From: JAJECS01 sp965243625
Lineage (GTDB): Bacteria; Chloroflexota; UBA11872
NCBI GenBank assembly: GCA_965243625.1
Contig: CBDEVI010000002.1
Span: 2,108,001 to 2,172,000, forward strand
Length of the DNA: 64,000 nucleotides
Reading direction: 5' to 3'
In this document: positions 15,223 to 24,710 of the stretch, piece by piece
Numbering within the stretch: the stretch's first letter is position 1
Layout: each line of letters begins with the position of its first letter
Notes under the pieces: model-generated
Database searches by the model: none
Told to the model about the DNA's origin: nothing
Seen by the model: only the letters and a program-made list of their open reading frames with translations
Made by a program: the position numbers and the translations under genes

Positions 15223-16557
15223 GTGACGACCGAGATTGAACGACTGCCGCCCCAGGACCTGGATGCCGAGCGCTCGTTGCTGGGTAGCTTGCTGATCGAC
15301 TCGGATGCCGTCAGCACGGTGAGCGGCAAGATCCAGCCCGAGGACTTTTACCGCGAGCAGCACCGCGCCATTTTCGAGGCCGTCACCAACATTGCCTCGC
15401 GCAACGAACGCTCGGACTCGGTGACGGTATCGGACGAGCTGCGCCGGACGGAGAGCCTGGAGCTCGCGGGCGGCCCGCCGTATATCGCCGACTTGATCAA
15501 CGCGGTGCCCACGGCCTTCCACGTGGAGCACTACGCCTCCATCGTGCGGCGGACGGGCATCCTGCGGCGGATCATCCAGGCGGCGACGCAGATGGCCGGC
15601 GCGTCCTATCGCGCGGGCGCCGACCCCGACGACGTGCTGGACCTGGCCGAGAGCCTCATCTTCAGCATCGCCAACGAGATGGGGACTCGAGACTTCGAGT
15701 CGCTGCGCGCGGTGATGCACGTGTTCGAAGAGCAGCTGATGTTCCGGCTGCAACATCGAGGCGTGCTGAGCGGCGTGGCGACCGGCATCGGCGAGCTGGA
15801 TCGGTTGACGGGCGGCCTGCAGCGCTCCGACTTGATCGTCCTGGCGGCGCGGCCCGGCATGGGGAAGACGGCGTTCGCCCTGCAATTGGCGCTGCACGCC
15901 GCCATGCACAACGACGTTCCGGTCGGCTTCTTCGCGCTGGAGATGCCGGGACATCAGCTGGCGCAGCGGATCGTGGGCAATCGCGCCCGGGTCGACTCCA
16001 TGCGGATTCGGGACGGCGAGCTCAGCGACGCGGAAATTGCCAAGGCCGTGGAGGCTATGGCCGAGCTTGCCGAGTACCCAATCTTGATCGACGATTCGCC
16101 GTCGCTGACGGTGCTCGAGCTGCGGGGGAAAGCCCGGCGCATGCACCTGGAGCACACCATCGGGCTGCTCATCGTGGACTACTTGCAGCTGATGAGCTCG
16201 GCGACCTATCGCGACAACCGGGTGCAAGAGATCACCGAGATCACCCGCTCGCTGAAGTCGCTGGCCCGTGAGCTCAACATTCCGGTCGTGGCCTGCGCCC
16301 AGCTCTCGCGCGCCGTCGAGCAGCGACCGAATCCCACGCCCCGGCTCTCGGACCTGCGCGAGAGTGGGTCCATCGAGCAGGACGCTGACGTCGTAGTCTT
16401 CCTGCACGAGCCCGAGCGCGACGACGAAGTGATTGGAAAGCCCGTGGACCTGCGCCTGACGATTGCCAAGCAACGCAACGGGCCGGTCGGTGAACTGAAC
16501 CTACGCTTCATTCGCTCGCACGGTCGATTCGAGGAAGTCGCCGAGCAGTCGCTGTAG
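15223..16557 (+). CDS. dnaB: Replicative DNA helicase DnaB
   Basis: A 444-residue hexameric replication-fork helicase. The N-terminal primase-interacting domain starts with the classic PPQDLDAERSLLGSLL and reaches about residue 120. The RecA-like domain follows, with Walker A ARPGMGKTAFAL near residue 208, FFALEMPG, Walker B LLIVDYLQLM near 325, and the C-terminal RESGSIEQDADVVVFLHE and AKQRNGPVG. No intein is present. The start is a GTG at 15223; no nearby in-frame ATG exists and the ribosome-binding site is weak. The upstream gap carries DnaA-box-like sites. Confidence 0.97.
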   Translation: MTTEIERLPPQDLDAERSLLGSLLIDSDAVSTVSGKIQPEDFYREQHRAIFEAVTNIASRNERSDSVTVSDELRRTESLELAGGPPYIADLINAVPTAFHVEHYASIVRRTGILRRIIQAATQMAGASYRAGADPDDVLDLAESLIFSIANEMGTRDFESLRAVMHVFEEQLMFRLQHRGVLSGVATGIGELDRLTGGLQRSDLIVLAARPGMGKTAFALQLALHAAMHNDVPVGFFALEMPGHQLAQRIVGNRARVDSMRIRDGELSDAEIAKAVEAMAELAEYPILIDDSPSLTVLELRGKARRMHLEHTIGLLIVDYLQLMSSATYRDNRVQEITEITRSLKSLARELNIPVVACAQLSRAVEQRPNPTPRLSDLRESGSIEQDADVVVFLHEPERDDEVIGKPVDLRLTIAKQRNGPVGELNLRFIRSHGRFEEVAEQSL

Positions 16558-16577
16558 GGCCGCCAGAGGAGACCGTC

Positions 16578-17756
16578 ATGGCCGATATGCCCCAGGGCCG
16601 AGACTTTCGCGTGCCACCCGTGATCCACGTGGGCGAAGGCGCACTGTCACGGCTGCCGGAGACCCTGAATGATCTGGGCATCCAGCGCGCAGTGCTGGTG
16701 ACGGATCGCGTGCTCGCCGGGGGACCATGGATGCCCGTCCTGCAGGCATATGCGGCCGAGGCCGAGGTCGAGTTGACCGTCGACGATGCGCTCGGGGCGG
16801 AGCCCACGACGGACGACGTGGACCGCGCGCTGGGGCAGATTCGCGCGAGCGGCGCGGATGGCGTGATCGCGTTCGGCGGCGGCAGCGCCATCGATACGGC
16901 CAAGTCGGCTGCCGTCCTGGCGGGCAATCCGGGTGGGCTGCCCGACTACGAGGGCTACGAGCGGATTCCTCGCCCGGGGCTGCCGGTGATCGCGATTCCC
17001 ACCACCGCCGGTACCGGCGCGGAGGTGACCCGCGGCGTGGCGGTCACGGACCCGGTGCGCGACGTGAAGATGCTGCTGATGAGCGCGCAGCTGGTGCCGG
17101 CGGCGGCCATCGTCGACCCCGCGCCGACCGTCAGCATGCCGCCGGGGGTGACGGCCTCGACGGGGCTCGACGCGCTGACGCACGCCATCGAGGCGTACGT
17201 TTCCCGCAAGAGCTATCCCCTCACCGACGCGCTGGCCATCGACGCCGTCAAGCGCATTGCCGGGTCGCTGGCGCGGGCGTATGAGCACCCGGACGACCTG
17301 GAAGCCCGCGACGCGATGGCGCGAGGCTCGCTGCACGCGGGCATGGCGTTTCACAACGCCTCGGTGGCGCTGGTGCACGGGATGTCGCGGCCCATCGGCG
17401 CCCTGTTTCACGTCCCGCACGGTCTCTCAAACGCCATGCTGTTGCCCGCGGTGATGGCGTTCAGCATTCCGGGAGCGGTGGCGCGCTATGCCGACATTGG
17501 GCGCGCCATGGGCGCGGCCGGCGCCGGCGACACGGACGAAGCGGCGGCCGCGAGCGCCATGCGGATGGTGGAGGAGCTCTGCGCCCGGGTCGAGGTGCCG
17601 ACGCTGGCCGCATGGGGCGTCGATCGCGAGGCGTTTCGACGCGCTATGCCCAAGATGGCGCGCGACGCGCTGGCGAGCGGCAGTCCGGGAAACAATCCTC
17701 GGCTGGCCTCCGAGGCGGAGATCGTGGAGTTGTACGAGCAGGTGATCAGCCTCTAG
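16578..17756 (+). CDS. Iron-containing (type III) alcohol dehydrogenase family protein
   Basis: A 392-residue NAD(P)-dependent dehydrogenase of the Fe-ADH superfamily. The nucleotide site is GGGSAIDTAK near residue 96, followed by PTTAGTGAEVT near 138. Metal ligands are visible as Asp in VDPAPT, His in DALTHAIEAY, His in LVHGMSRPIGA and His in FHVPHGLSNA. The substrate cannot be named; relatives act on lactaldehyde, 1,3-propanediol, hydroxyacids or maleylacetate. It starts 20 bases after dnaB behind an AGAGGAG site, so it is probably co-transcribed, although no functional link to replication is evident. Confidence 0.9.
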   Translation: MADMPQGRDFRVPPVIHVGEGALSRLPETLNDLGIQRAVLVTDRVLAGGPWMPVLQAYAAEAEVELTVDDALGAEPTTDDVDRALGQIRASGADGVIAFGGGSAIDTAKSAAVLAGNPGGLPDYEGYERIPRPGLPVIAIPTTAGTGAEVTRGVAVTDPVRDVKMLLMSAQLVPAAAIVDPAPTVSMPPGVTASTGLDALTHAIEAYVSRKSYPLTDALAIDAVKRIAGSLARAYEHPDDLEARDAMARGSLHAGMAFHNASVALVHGMSRPIGALFHVPHGLSNAMLLPAVMAFSIPGAVARYADIGRAMGAAGAGDTDEAAAASAMRMVEELCARVEVPTLAAWGVDREAFRRAMPKMARDALASGSPGNNPRLASEAEIVELYEQVISL

Positions 17757-17799
17757 GACGCACGGTTTTGGTCGGCGGCAGTGGGAGTTCCCGTTGTGG

Positions 17800-17820
17800 T
17801 TCGACAAGCTCACCACGAAC
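17800..17820. repeat. Dispersed repeat, family D
   Basis: Identical 21-mer to 12313-12333, 44 bases after the alcohol dehydrogenase stop. Confidence 0.85.
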
Positions 17821-17855
17821 GGGTTGGCCAGTTGCCCGTTGACAAGCGCGGATGG

Positions 17856-17875
17856 ATTCCCGCCTTCACGGGAAT
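17856..17875. repeat. Dispersed palindrome, family A (one-base variant)
   Basis: ATTCCC-GCCTTCAC-GGGAAT; the G to A change is in the loop, so the outer arms still pair. It sits in the gap before secA. Confidence 0.88.
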
Positions 17876-17939
17876 GACGAAGGGTTACGTGACTTGCCGT
17901 CCCGTTGGCGATGCCACGGTTGGGCGGCGAATCCGCCGA

Positions 17940-17945
17940 TATACT
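17940..17945 (+). promoter_or_regulatory. Candidate secA -10 element
   Basis: TATACT followed by CG, 44 bases before the secA start. The -35 region is poor. The same TATACTCG octamer precedes genes at 36221 and 39447, and TATACT precedes the minus-strand gene that begins at 50808, which strengthens the call. Confidence 0.4.
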
Positions 17946-17988
17946 CGACTGACGTAGCGGCCGCGAGCGGCCGGACCATTTTTCTGCC

Positions 17989-20631
17989 ATGGCCCTGGGC
18001 ATTCTGAAACACCTTGTCGGCGACGACGCCGAGCGCACCGCGCGACAGCTTCGACCTCGCGTGGGTGAGATCAACGCGCTCGAACCCGAGACGCAGCGGC
18101 TGTCGGATCGGGAGCTGCTGGGCGTCACCGACGAGCTGCGCGCGCGGCTGGCCTCGGGCGAGTCGCTGGACGACCTGTTGCCGGAGGCCTTCGCCGCCGT
18201 GCGCGAGGCGGTGCGCCGGCACACGGGCGAGCGGCAGTTCGACGTGCAGCTGATGGGCGGGATGGTGCTGCACGACGGCGATATCGCCGAGATGCGCACG
18301 GGCGAGGGCAAGACCTCGGTGGCGACGCTGGCGGCCTATCTCAATGCGCTCGAAGGCCGCGGCGTGCACATCGTGACGGTGAACGACTACCTGGCGGCGC
18401 GTGACGCCGGCTGGTACGGCCGAGCCCTCGTCGAGCGGCTGGGTCTGACCGCCGGCGTGATCCAGCACGACCTGCCGCCCGACGACCGGCGCGCGGCCTA
18501 TGCGGCCGACCTGACCTACGGCACGAACAACGAGTTTGGGTTCGACTACCTGCGCGACAACATGGTGCACGACCTGGAGCACCGGGTGCAGCGCGGGCTC
18601 AACTACGCCATCGTGGACGAGGTCGACAATATCCTCATCGACGAGGCTCGAACGCCGCTCATCATCTCGGGAGCCGCCGAGGAATCCACCGATCAGTACT
18701 ACCAGTTCGCCGGGCTCGTGACGCGGCTGGATGCGGCCACGGACTTCACCGTCGATCTGAAGCTCCGCGCCGTGTCGCTAACGGAAGTGGGCATCTCGAA
18801 GATGGAGCGGCTGCTCAAGGTCGACAACCTGTACGACGAAAAGTCCTTCCAACTCGTCCACTACCTGGAGCAGGCGCTGCGCGCGCAGGTGATGTACACG
18901 CGCGGCAAGGACTACGTGCTGTTCGCGAACGGCCAGGTCATCGATGGCCGCGATCGCCGGGCCGAAGTGGTGATCGTGGACGAGTTCACGGGCCGCCTGA
19001 TGCACGGGCGGCGCTTCAGCGACGGCTTGCACCAGGCGATCGAGGCCAAGGAAAACGTGGCCGTGCAGCGCGAGAGCCAGACGATGGCCACGGTGACGTT
19101 CCAGAACTACTTCCGCATGTACGACAAGCTCGCGGGCATGACGGGTACCGCGAAGACCGAAGAGCAGGAGTTTCAGACCATCTACGACCTCAACGTGCGG
19201 GTCATCCCGACGCATCGCGAGATGATCCGGGACGACGCCCCCGACCTCGTCTACGCCTCGGCCAGGGCCCGCGACCAGGCGGTGATCAACGGCATCGTCG
19301 CGTCCTACCGCGAGCGGCGTCCCGTGCTGGTGGGGACGACGTCGATCGAGAAGTCCGAGGAGCTGAGCGGCATGCTGCGGCGTGAGGGCGTGGTGCACAA
19401 CGTGCTCAACGCCAAGTACCACGCGCAGGAGGCGCAGATCGTGGCTGAGGCGGGCCGCTTGGACGCGGTCACCATCGCCACGAACATGGCGGGCCGCGGC
19501 ACGGACATCATCCTCGGCGGTCGGCCCGAGGGGCGCTCGGCCGCGCAGTGGCAGGCGGAGCACGACCAGGTCATCGAGCTTGGCGGGCTGCAGGTCCTCG
19601 GCACCGAGCGGCACGACGCGCGCCGGATCGACAACCAGCTGCGGGGTCGTTCGGGCCGCCAGGGCGACCCCGGCGCGAGCCAGTTCTTCGTGTCGCTGGA
19701 AGACGAGTTGATGCGGCGGTTCGGATCGGATCGCATCCAGGGGCTGATGCAGCGGCTGGGCGTGGAAGAGGACCAGCCGATCGAGAGCGGCATGGTGACC
19801 AAGGCGCTCGAATCCGCCCAGACCAAGGTGGAAGCCCACAACTACGAGACGCGCAAGTACGTGATCGAGTTCGACAACGTGGTGAACCGGCAGCGCGGCG
19901 TGATCTACCAGCAGCGCGATCGCATCATCAAGGCCGAAGACCTGGTCGAGATGGTGGGCGAGATGCTCGAGCGCGAAGTCGACCACCTGGTGGACGCGCA
20001 CGACATCTCCCCGCAGACGGAGCCGGAGGAGCTGGACGAGCTGGTGCAGTCATACCTGGCGATCACCGGCGGTCCGGCCCGCGGCCTGCGGGCGGACGAT
20101 TTCGAAGGCCTGCGCGCGGACGACCTGCGCGAGGCGCTGCAAGCCCGCGCGCAGGAGGATTGGCTCCGCAAGATTAAGGAGCTGCCGGATGACGCGGTGC
20201 AGCCGCTGCTGCGCTGGATCATGCTGCAGAACACGGACTATCTGTGGGTGCAGCATCTAACCGCGATCGAGGACGTGCGGCAGGGCATCGGGCTGCGCGC
20301 CTACGGGCAGCAGGACCCGCTGGTGGCCTTCAAGCGCGAGGGCTTTCAGATGTTCGAGCAGCTGATGACCACGATGCAGTCCGACATTCTGCGGCGCGTG
20401 TTTCGCGCGCAGGTGCAGCAGCAGCTCCCGGCCAGCACCGTCCTTTCGCGGCACCGGGAGCAGGCCGCCGCGGCCGCGGCGGCAGCGCCCGCCGCGACTG
20501 CCGGCCGAGCCAACGGCAGCGGGGGCCAGGCGCCGCGGCTGACGCGCCGCGAGCGCCGCCGCCGGGAGCGTGACGAGAAAAAGCGCGCCAAGCGCCAGGC
20601 GCGACGGGGTAAGAAAGTCCGGTCGGGCTAG
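17989..20631 (+). CDS. secA: Protein translocase ATPase SecA
   Basis: An 880-residue SecA, the motor that drives unfolded preproteins through SecYEG. It shows the N-terminal LGILKHLVG, the Q-motif region GERQFDVQLMGG, Walker A TGEGKT at about 104-109, HIVTVNDYLAARD, Walker B IVDEVDNILIDEARTPLIISG-type segment near residue 208, the preprotein cross-linking domain, MTGTAKTEEQEF near 384, NMAGRGTDI near 500, and the helical scaffold (MLQNTDYLWVQHL). The C-terminal tail is Ala-rich, then strongly basic, and lacks the Cys-rich zinc-binding tail found in many SecA proteins. prfB starts 11 bases after the stop. Confidence 0.98.
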   Translation: MALGILKHLVGDDAERTARQLRPRVGEINALEPETQRLSDRELLGVTDELRARLASGESLDDLLPEAFAAVREAVRRHTGERQFDVQLMGGMVLHDGDIAEMRTGEGKTSVATLAAYLNALEGRGVHIVTVNDYLAARDAGWYGRALVERLGLTAGVIQHDLPPDDRRAAYAADLTYGTNNEFGFDYLRDNMVHDLEHRVQRGLNYAIVDEVDNILIDEARTPLIISGAAEESTDQYYQFAGLVTRLDAATDFTVDLKLRAVSLTEVGISKMERLLKVDNLYDEKSFQLVHYLEQALRAQVMYTRGKDYVLFANGQVIDGRDRRAEVVIVDEFTGRLMHGRRFSDGLHQAIEAKENVAVQRESQTMATVTFQNYFRMYDKLAGMTGTAKTEEQEFQTIYDLNVRVIPTHREMIRDDAPDLVYASARARDQAVINGIVASYRERRPVLVGTTSIEKSEELSGMLRREGVVHNVLNAKYHAQEAQIVAEAGRLDAVTIATNMAGRGTDIILGGRPEGRSAAQWQAEHDQVIELGGLQVLGTERHDARRIDNQLRGRSGRQGDPGASQFFVSLEDELMRRFGSDRIQGLMQRLGVEEDQPIESGMVTKALESAQTKVEAHNYETRKYVIEFDNVVNRQRGVIYQQRDRIIKAEDLVEMVGEMLEREVDHLVDAHDISPQTEPEELDELVQSYLAITGGPARGLRADDFEGLRADDLREALQARAQEDWLRKIKELPDDAVQPLLRWIMLQNTDYLWVQHLTAIEDVRQGIGLRAYGQQDPLVAFKREGFQMFEQLMTTMQSDILRRVFRAQVQQQLPASTVLSRHREQAAAAAAAAPAATAGRANGSGGQAPRLTRRERRRRERDEKKRAKRQARRGKKVRSG

Positions 20632-20642
20632 TCCGCCGCGCC

Positions 20643-21774
20643 ATGCCATCCGCTCTCGACTCCGCCGACGTCTTGCAGTCCGCCCGCTCGCTGTGCGACC
20701 GGGTGCGCGACTTTCGGGGGCATCTTTGACCTGGCGTCCAACGCCGAGCGCCTGGCCGAGCTAGAGGCGCACATCGCTGAACCCGAATTCTGGGGTGACC
20801 AGGTCCGGGCTCGCGACACCATGCGCGAAATCACGCGCCTGAAGTCGCAGATCGAGATCTGGGACGAGCTCGAAACGGCGGCCGCCGACGTGTTGGAGCT
20901 CGCAGAGCTGGCGGACGCGGATGACGCCGACATGCTCGCCGAAGTTTCAGCCGAAACATCAGCGCTGACAGGCCGCCTCGATGCACTCGAGACGCAGCTG
21001 CTGCTGGGCGGAGAATTCGACGATCACGATGCGTTCCTCACGATCCAGTCCGGTGCGGGCGGCACGGAGAGCCAGGACTGGGCCGAGATGCTGCTGCGCA
21101 TGTATTCGCGCTGGGCCGAGCGGCGCAAGTGCGACGCGGCGGTGATCGAGATATCGCCCGGCGAGGAAGCCGGCATCAAGAGCGCGACGGTCCAGATCGA
21201 GGGCGACTTTGTCTATGGCTATCTGAAGGCCGAACGCGGCGTGCATCGGCTGGTGCGCCAGTCGCCGTTCGACGCGGGCAACCGGCGCCACACCTCGTTT
21301 GCCCGCGTGGACGTGATTCCGGTGCTGGAAGCGGCCGGCGACATCGAGATCGACCCGGCCGACCTCCGCGTCGAGACGTTTCGGGCCGGCGGTCACGGCG
21401 GGCAATACGTCAACAAAACCGACTCGGCGGTGCGCATCACACACCAGCCGTCGGGCATCGTGGTGAGCTCCCAGAACCAACGGTCGCAGCACCAAAACCG
21501 CGAGGTCGCCCTGCAGGTGCTGCGCGCACGGCTGCTGGAACGCGACATCGCCGCCCGCGAGGCTGAGCAAGTGCGGCTGCGCGGCGACCTGAAGGCCGTG
21601 GACTTCGGCAGCCAGATCCGCTCGTACGTCCTGCACCCCTACCGCATGGTCAAGGACGTGCGCACCGGCGTTGAGGTGGGCAACGCGCAGGCGGTGCTCG
21701 ACGGCGATCTCGATGTATTCATCGACTCCTACCTGCGGGCGACGGCGCCTTCAACCGTGGATCGCCAGTCATGA
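20643..21774 (+). CDS. prfB: Peptide chain release factor 2 with programmed +1 frameshift
   Basis: Release factor 2 reads UGA and UAA stop codons. The gene is in two frames: 28 codons from the ATG at 20643 end at TGA 20727-20729, and the remaining 348 codons continue in the +1 frame from GAC at 20728. The junction has the classic elements GGGGG, three bases, CTT TGA C. The joined product is 376 residues, with SPF at 207-209 (the stop-codon discriminator) and GGQ at 252-254 (peptide release), within two residues of the E. coli positions. An ATG at 20821 looks like a start but would miss the first helical domain (RLAELEAHIAEPEFWGD). The stop overlaps the next gene by ATGA. Confidence 0.97.
20716..20730 (+). 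promoter_or_regulatory. RF2 programmed frameshift site
   Basis: GGGGG (20716-20720, an internal anti-Shine-Dalgarno binding site), CAT, then the slippery CTT with in-frame TGA and C. The spacing of three bases between the G run and CTT equals that of E. coli prfB. When RF2 is scarce the ribosome pauses at TGA, slips +1 and makes RF2, so the gene autoregulates. Confidence 0.95.
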
Positions 21775-23069
21775 GACGGCGCGTCGTCCGTGGTCCACTC
21801 GCCGCGATGCTGGTAGCCCTGGCGCTCGTGGCGACATTGGCCACGTCGGCGGCGGCGGAACTCGATTCAGCGGTACTCACCACGGAAGTGAACTTTGGCT
21901 CCGGCATCACATTTCACCTGGAAGCGCCGCATGCGTCCGCGGAGCCTGCCGGCGTCGAGGTGCGCTACGGGCTGCCGGACAGCATCGTGGTCCGGCGGTC
22001 GGCGGCGGAATTCGCGGTGGCCGACGGGCTCTTGCGCGCCACGTATGCCTGGGAGCCTCGCGACCCGCTGGTGGTCGGCACCGAGGTCGAGTACCGGTTC
22101 GTGATTCGTGGGGCGGATGGGTCGGAGACTCGAACCGCCCCGGCAGCTGTGAGCTATGTCGACGCGACGTTGCCCTGGACGACCGCCAGCGAAGGCCTGG
22201 TCGAGATTTGGTACTACGCGGGAGGCGAGGCGATCGAGGCGGACGCGCGGGCCGGCATTCGCACGTCCCTGGAGATCTTGCGCGACAGTTTCGGCGCCGA
22301 GTTGGAGCGACCGACGCGGCTGTTCCTGTACGCCGACATCGCAACGATGCGCCGGGACCTGGGCGGTGGGGCGAGCCCGTGGGTCGGCGGCGCCGCGATC
22401 GCCGATTTGAACGTCACCGTGCTGTACGCCCCGGTGGTGAACCGCGATTCGCTCGACCTCCAGGCCACGGTTGCGCACGAGATCACGCACATCGTCCTGG
22501 AACACCGCACGCACAACGCGTTTGGCGGTCTGCCGGCCTGGCTCCACGAGGGTCTGGCCACAACCGTCGAGGCGGAGATCAAGGAGCGATTCGCCTACGA
22601 CGACATCATGACGAGGCTCGTTGAGCAGGACAATTTCGTTTCCCTCCGCGGCATCACCGGCAGCTTCCCGGCGGACAGCCGGGCGGCCGTGAACGCGTAT
22701 GCCCAGAGCAACTCGCTGATGACGTACATCATCGAGACCTGGGGAAGAGCAGGCGTGGCCGCGCTGCTCGAGGCGTATGCGGGCGGCGTCTCCGACGACG
22801 AGGCGGTCCAGGCGGCGCTGGGCGTCTCGCTCCAGGAGCTAGATCGCGCCTGGCTGGGAACCCATGGGGTGGTGAGTCCGACATTTGGGTCGCTGGCGCA
22901 GCCGGAGGTCGCCGCATTGGCGCCTCCGGACGGCGAAGGGGCGCCGCCCGCCCAACCGGCGCCCAATCCCGTCGTTGCCGCCGCGGCCGCGATTGCCCTG
23001 GTCGCGGCGGCGGCAACCGTGCTGCTCGTCCGGCGTGGACGCGTCGCGCGCGGATATGCTCGGCACTAA
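21771..23069 (+). CDS. Exported gluzincin-type peptidase (MA-like), membrane-anchored
   Basis: A 432-residue protein with a signal peptide (residues 1-29, LVALALVATLATSAAA), a beta-rich N-terminal region (30-150) and a catalytic domain with HEITH at about 237-241 and WLHEGLAT about 20 residues later; the zinc ligands are the two His and the second-motif Glu. This matches the peptidase MA-like family. The C-terminus has a Pro/Ala-rich stretch and a transmembrane helix (AAAAAIALVAAAATVLLV) followed by a basic tail, so it is anchored outside the membrane. Its ATG overlaps the prfB stop. Substrate unknown; location before ftsEX could suggest an envelope role, but this is inference. Confidence 0.82.
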   Translation: MRRRVVRGPLAAMLVALALVATLATSAAAELDSAVLTTEVNFGSGITFHLEAPHASAEPAGVEVRYGLPDSIVVRRSAAEFAVADGLLRATYAWEPRDPLVVGTEVEYRFVIRGADGSETRTAPAAVSYVDATLPWTTASEGLVEIWYYAGGEAIEADARAGIRTSLEILRDSFGAELERPTRLFLYADIATMRRDLGGGASPWVGGAAIADLNVTVLYAPVVNRDSLDLQATVAHEITHIVLEHRTHNAFGGLPAWLHEGLATTVEAEIKERFAYDDIMTRLVEQDNFVSLRGITGSFPADSRAAVNAYAQSNSLMTYIIETWGRAGVAALLEAYAGGVSDDEAVQAALGVSLQELDRAWLGTHGVVSPTFGSLAQPEVAALAPPDGEGAPPAQPAPNPVVAAAAAIALVAAAATVLLVRRGRVARGYARH

Positions 23070-23135
23070 CGTGAGCGGGGACGGCATTCTGCAGCATCTC
23101 CGGGCACCAATCCGTGCGCGGCGCGGGCGACGGCC

Positions 23136-23816
23136 ATGATCGTCCTGGAGGACGTGCACAAGGTCTATCCCAACGGCACCCAGGCGCTCAACGGCGTGAG
23201 CCTGGAGATTCCCGAGCGTGACTTTGCCTTCCTGGTCGGTCCCAGCGGCGCGGGCAAGACGACCATCATTCGACTCATCAACCGCGACGAGACCGTGACC
23301 ACCGGCAGCGTGTTCGTGGAAGCCACCGACGTGACCCGCCTGCGGCGCCGCGACGTGCCCCAGCTGCGGCGACGCGTGGGTGTGATCTACCAGGACTACA
23401 AGCTATTGCCTTCGCTGACGGTGCGGCAGAACGTGGAGTTCGTGCTGAAGGCCACCAACGAGTTCGATCACCTGTCCGACGGGCTGGTGGAGGAGACGCT
23501 GGCAACCGTGGGGCTTACCCGGCGGACCAACCACTACCCACACCAACTCTCGGGCGGCGAGCAGCAACGGACCGCCATTGCGCGCGCGCTGGTGCGGCGG
23601 TGCCCGATATTGGTGGCCGACGAGCCGACAGGGAATCTCGATCAGGAGTCCGGCTGGGAAACCATCCAGCTCCTCGTCCAACTCAACGCGCGGGGCACCA
23701 CGGTGGTGATCGCCACCCACAACCGGACGCTGGTCGACACGATGCGGCGGCGGGTGATTGAAATCGAGCGCGGGCGAGTGGTTCGGGACGAGCCCGAGGG
23801 TGGCTACTATGGCTAG
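23136..23816 (+). CDS. ftsE: Cell division ATP-binding protein FtsE
   Basis: A 226-residue ABC ATPase. Motifs in order are the A-loop region VYPNGTQAL, Walker A GPSGAGKTT near residue 35, the Q-loop IYQDYKLLP near 88, signature LSGGEQQR near 137, Walker B ILVADEPTGNLD near 160, and H-loop ATHNR. FtsE with FtsX couples ATP hydrolysis to activation of septal or wall hydrolases. It overlaps ftsX by eight bases. Confidence 0.95.
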   Translation: MIVLEDVHKVYPNGTQALNGVSLEIPERDFAFLVGPSGAGKTTIIRLINRDETVTTGSVFVEATDVTRLRRRDVPQLRRRVGVIYQDYKLLPSLTVRQNVEFVLKATNEFDHLSDGLVEETLATVGLTRRTNHYPHQLSGGEQQRTAIARALVRRCPILVADEPTGNLDQESGWETIQLLVQLNARGTTVVIATHNRTLVDTMRRRVIEIERGRVVRDEPEGGYYG

Positions 23817-24699
23817 GCTGCACGTCGCGCGCTACCTGCTCGGCTCGGCGCTCACGGGCCTCTGGCGCAACCGCACCATGACAGGCGGCGCCATCGTCAC
23901 GACGGCGATCATGCTCATCACGCTGGCCGGGTTTCTGGCCATCAACGACACCCTGAACCAAATGGTCACGGCGCTGGGGCGCAAGAGCAACCTGATTGCC
24001 TATGTGCGCGACGAGGCGCGCCCGACGCAGGTCACGGCGATCATCGACGATCTGCGGACGCGCCCCGGCGTGGGCGAAGTCCAGTTCGTGTCCAAGGAGG
24101 ACGCGCTGGCGATCTTCGAGTCGCGGTTCGTGGATCAGCGCGACATCCTGGACGTGTTGCAGAGCAACCCGCTGCCGGCCAGCGTGGAGCTGCGCCTCAA
24201 CGATCCGTCGGTCGTCCCCGAGCTGGCGCAGGAGCTGCAGACAATGACCACGGTCTTCGACGACGTGGTGGTGCCGCTGGACGTGGTCGAAGAGGTGATT
24301 GGGATTTCCAACCTGGCCCGGGTGGCCGGCTCGGTGATCATCATCGCCCTGACCGGCGTGACGCTGTTCGTGATTGTCAACACCATTCGAATCGCTGTGT
24401 TCGCGCGGCGGCAAGAGATTGAAATAATGAAGCTGGTGGGCGCGACCGACTGGTTCGTGCGCGGTCCGTTCGTGGCCGAGGGCGCGATCATCGGCGGCAT
24501 CGGGGCCGGCATCGCGGCCATCGCGCTGGTGGTGCTCTACGCCCAGGCCGCGCCGGTCGTCACACGGATTGTTTCGTTCCTGCCGGTGTCGACGGACACC
24601 GACTTTGTGCGCAACCTGGCGGTCTTTACGTTGCTGGTGGGGCTGATCGTCGGCAGCCTGGGCAGCTATTTCTCGGTTCGCCGCTACCTGTCGGTGTAA
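23809..24699 (+). CDS. ftsX: Cell division protein FtsX
   Basis: A 296-residue permease-like partner of FtsE. There is one N-terminal transmembrane helix (about 22-45), an extracytoplasmic domain (about 46-165, containing VQFVSKEDALAIFESRF and NPLPASVELRL, both family hallmarks) and three C-terminal helices (about 175-200, 225-250, 265-290). The loop ARRQEIEIMKLVGATDWFVRGPF is the typical coupling region with FtsE. The ATG at 23809 follows GAGGGTGG and overlaps the ftsE stop; an upstream ATG at 23758 would lie inside ftsE. Confidence 0.95.
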   Translation: MARLHVARYLLGSALTGLWRNRTMTGGAIVTTAIMLITLAGFLAINDTLNQMVTALGRKSNLIAYVRDEARPTQVTAIIDDLRTRPGVGEVQFVSKEDALAIFESRFVDQRDILDVLQSNPLPASVELRLNDPSVVPELAQELQTMTTVFDDVVVPLDVVEEVIGISNLARVAGSVIIIALTGVTLFVIVNTIRIAVFARRQEIEIMKLVGATDWFVRGPFVAEGAIIGGIGAGIAAIALVVLYAQAAPVVTRIVSFLPVSTDTDFVRNLAVFTLLVGLIVGSLGSYFSVRRYLSV

Positions 24700-24710
24700 G
24701 GCGCGCCTGC

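Noticed and set aside
20727..20729. prfB read as a broken gene because of the early TGA
   Set aside because: The stop is part of a canonical programmed frameshift site with correct spacing.
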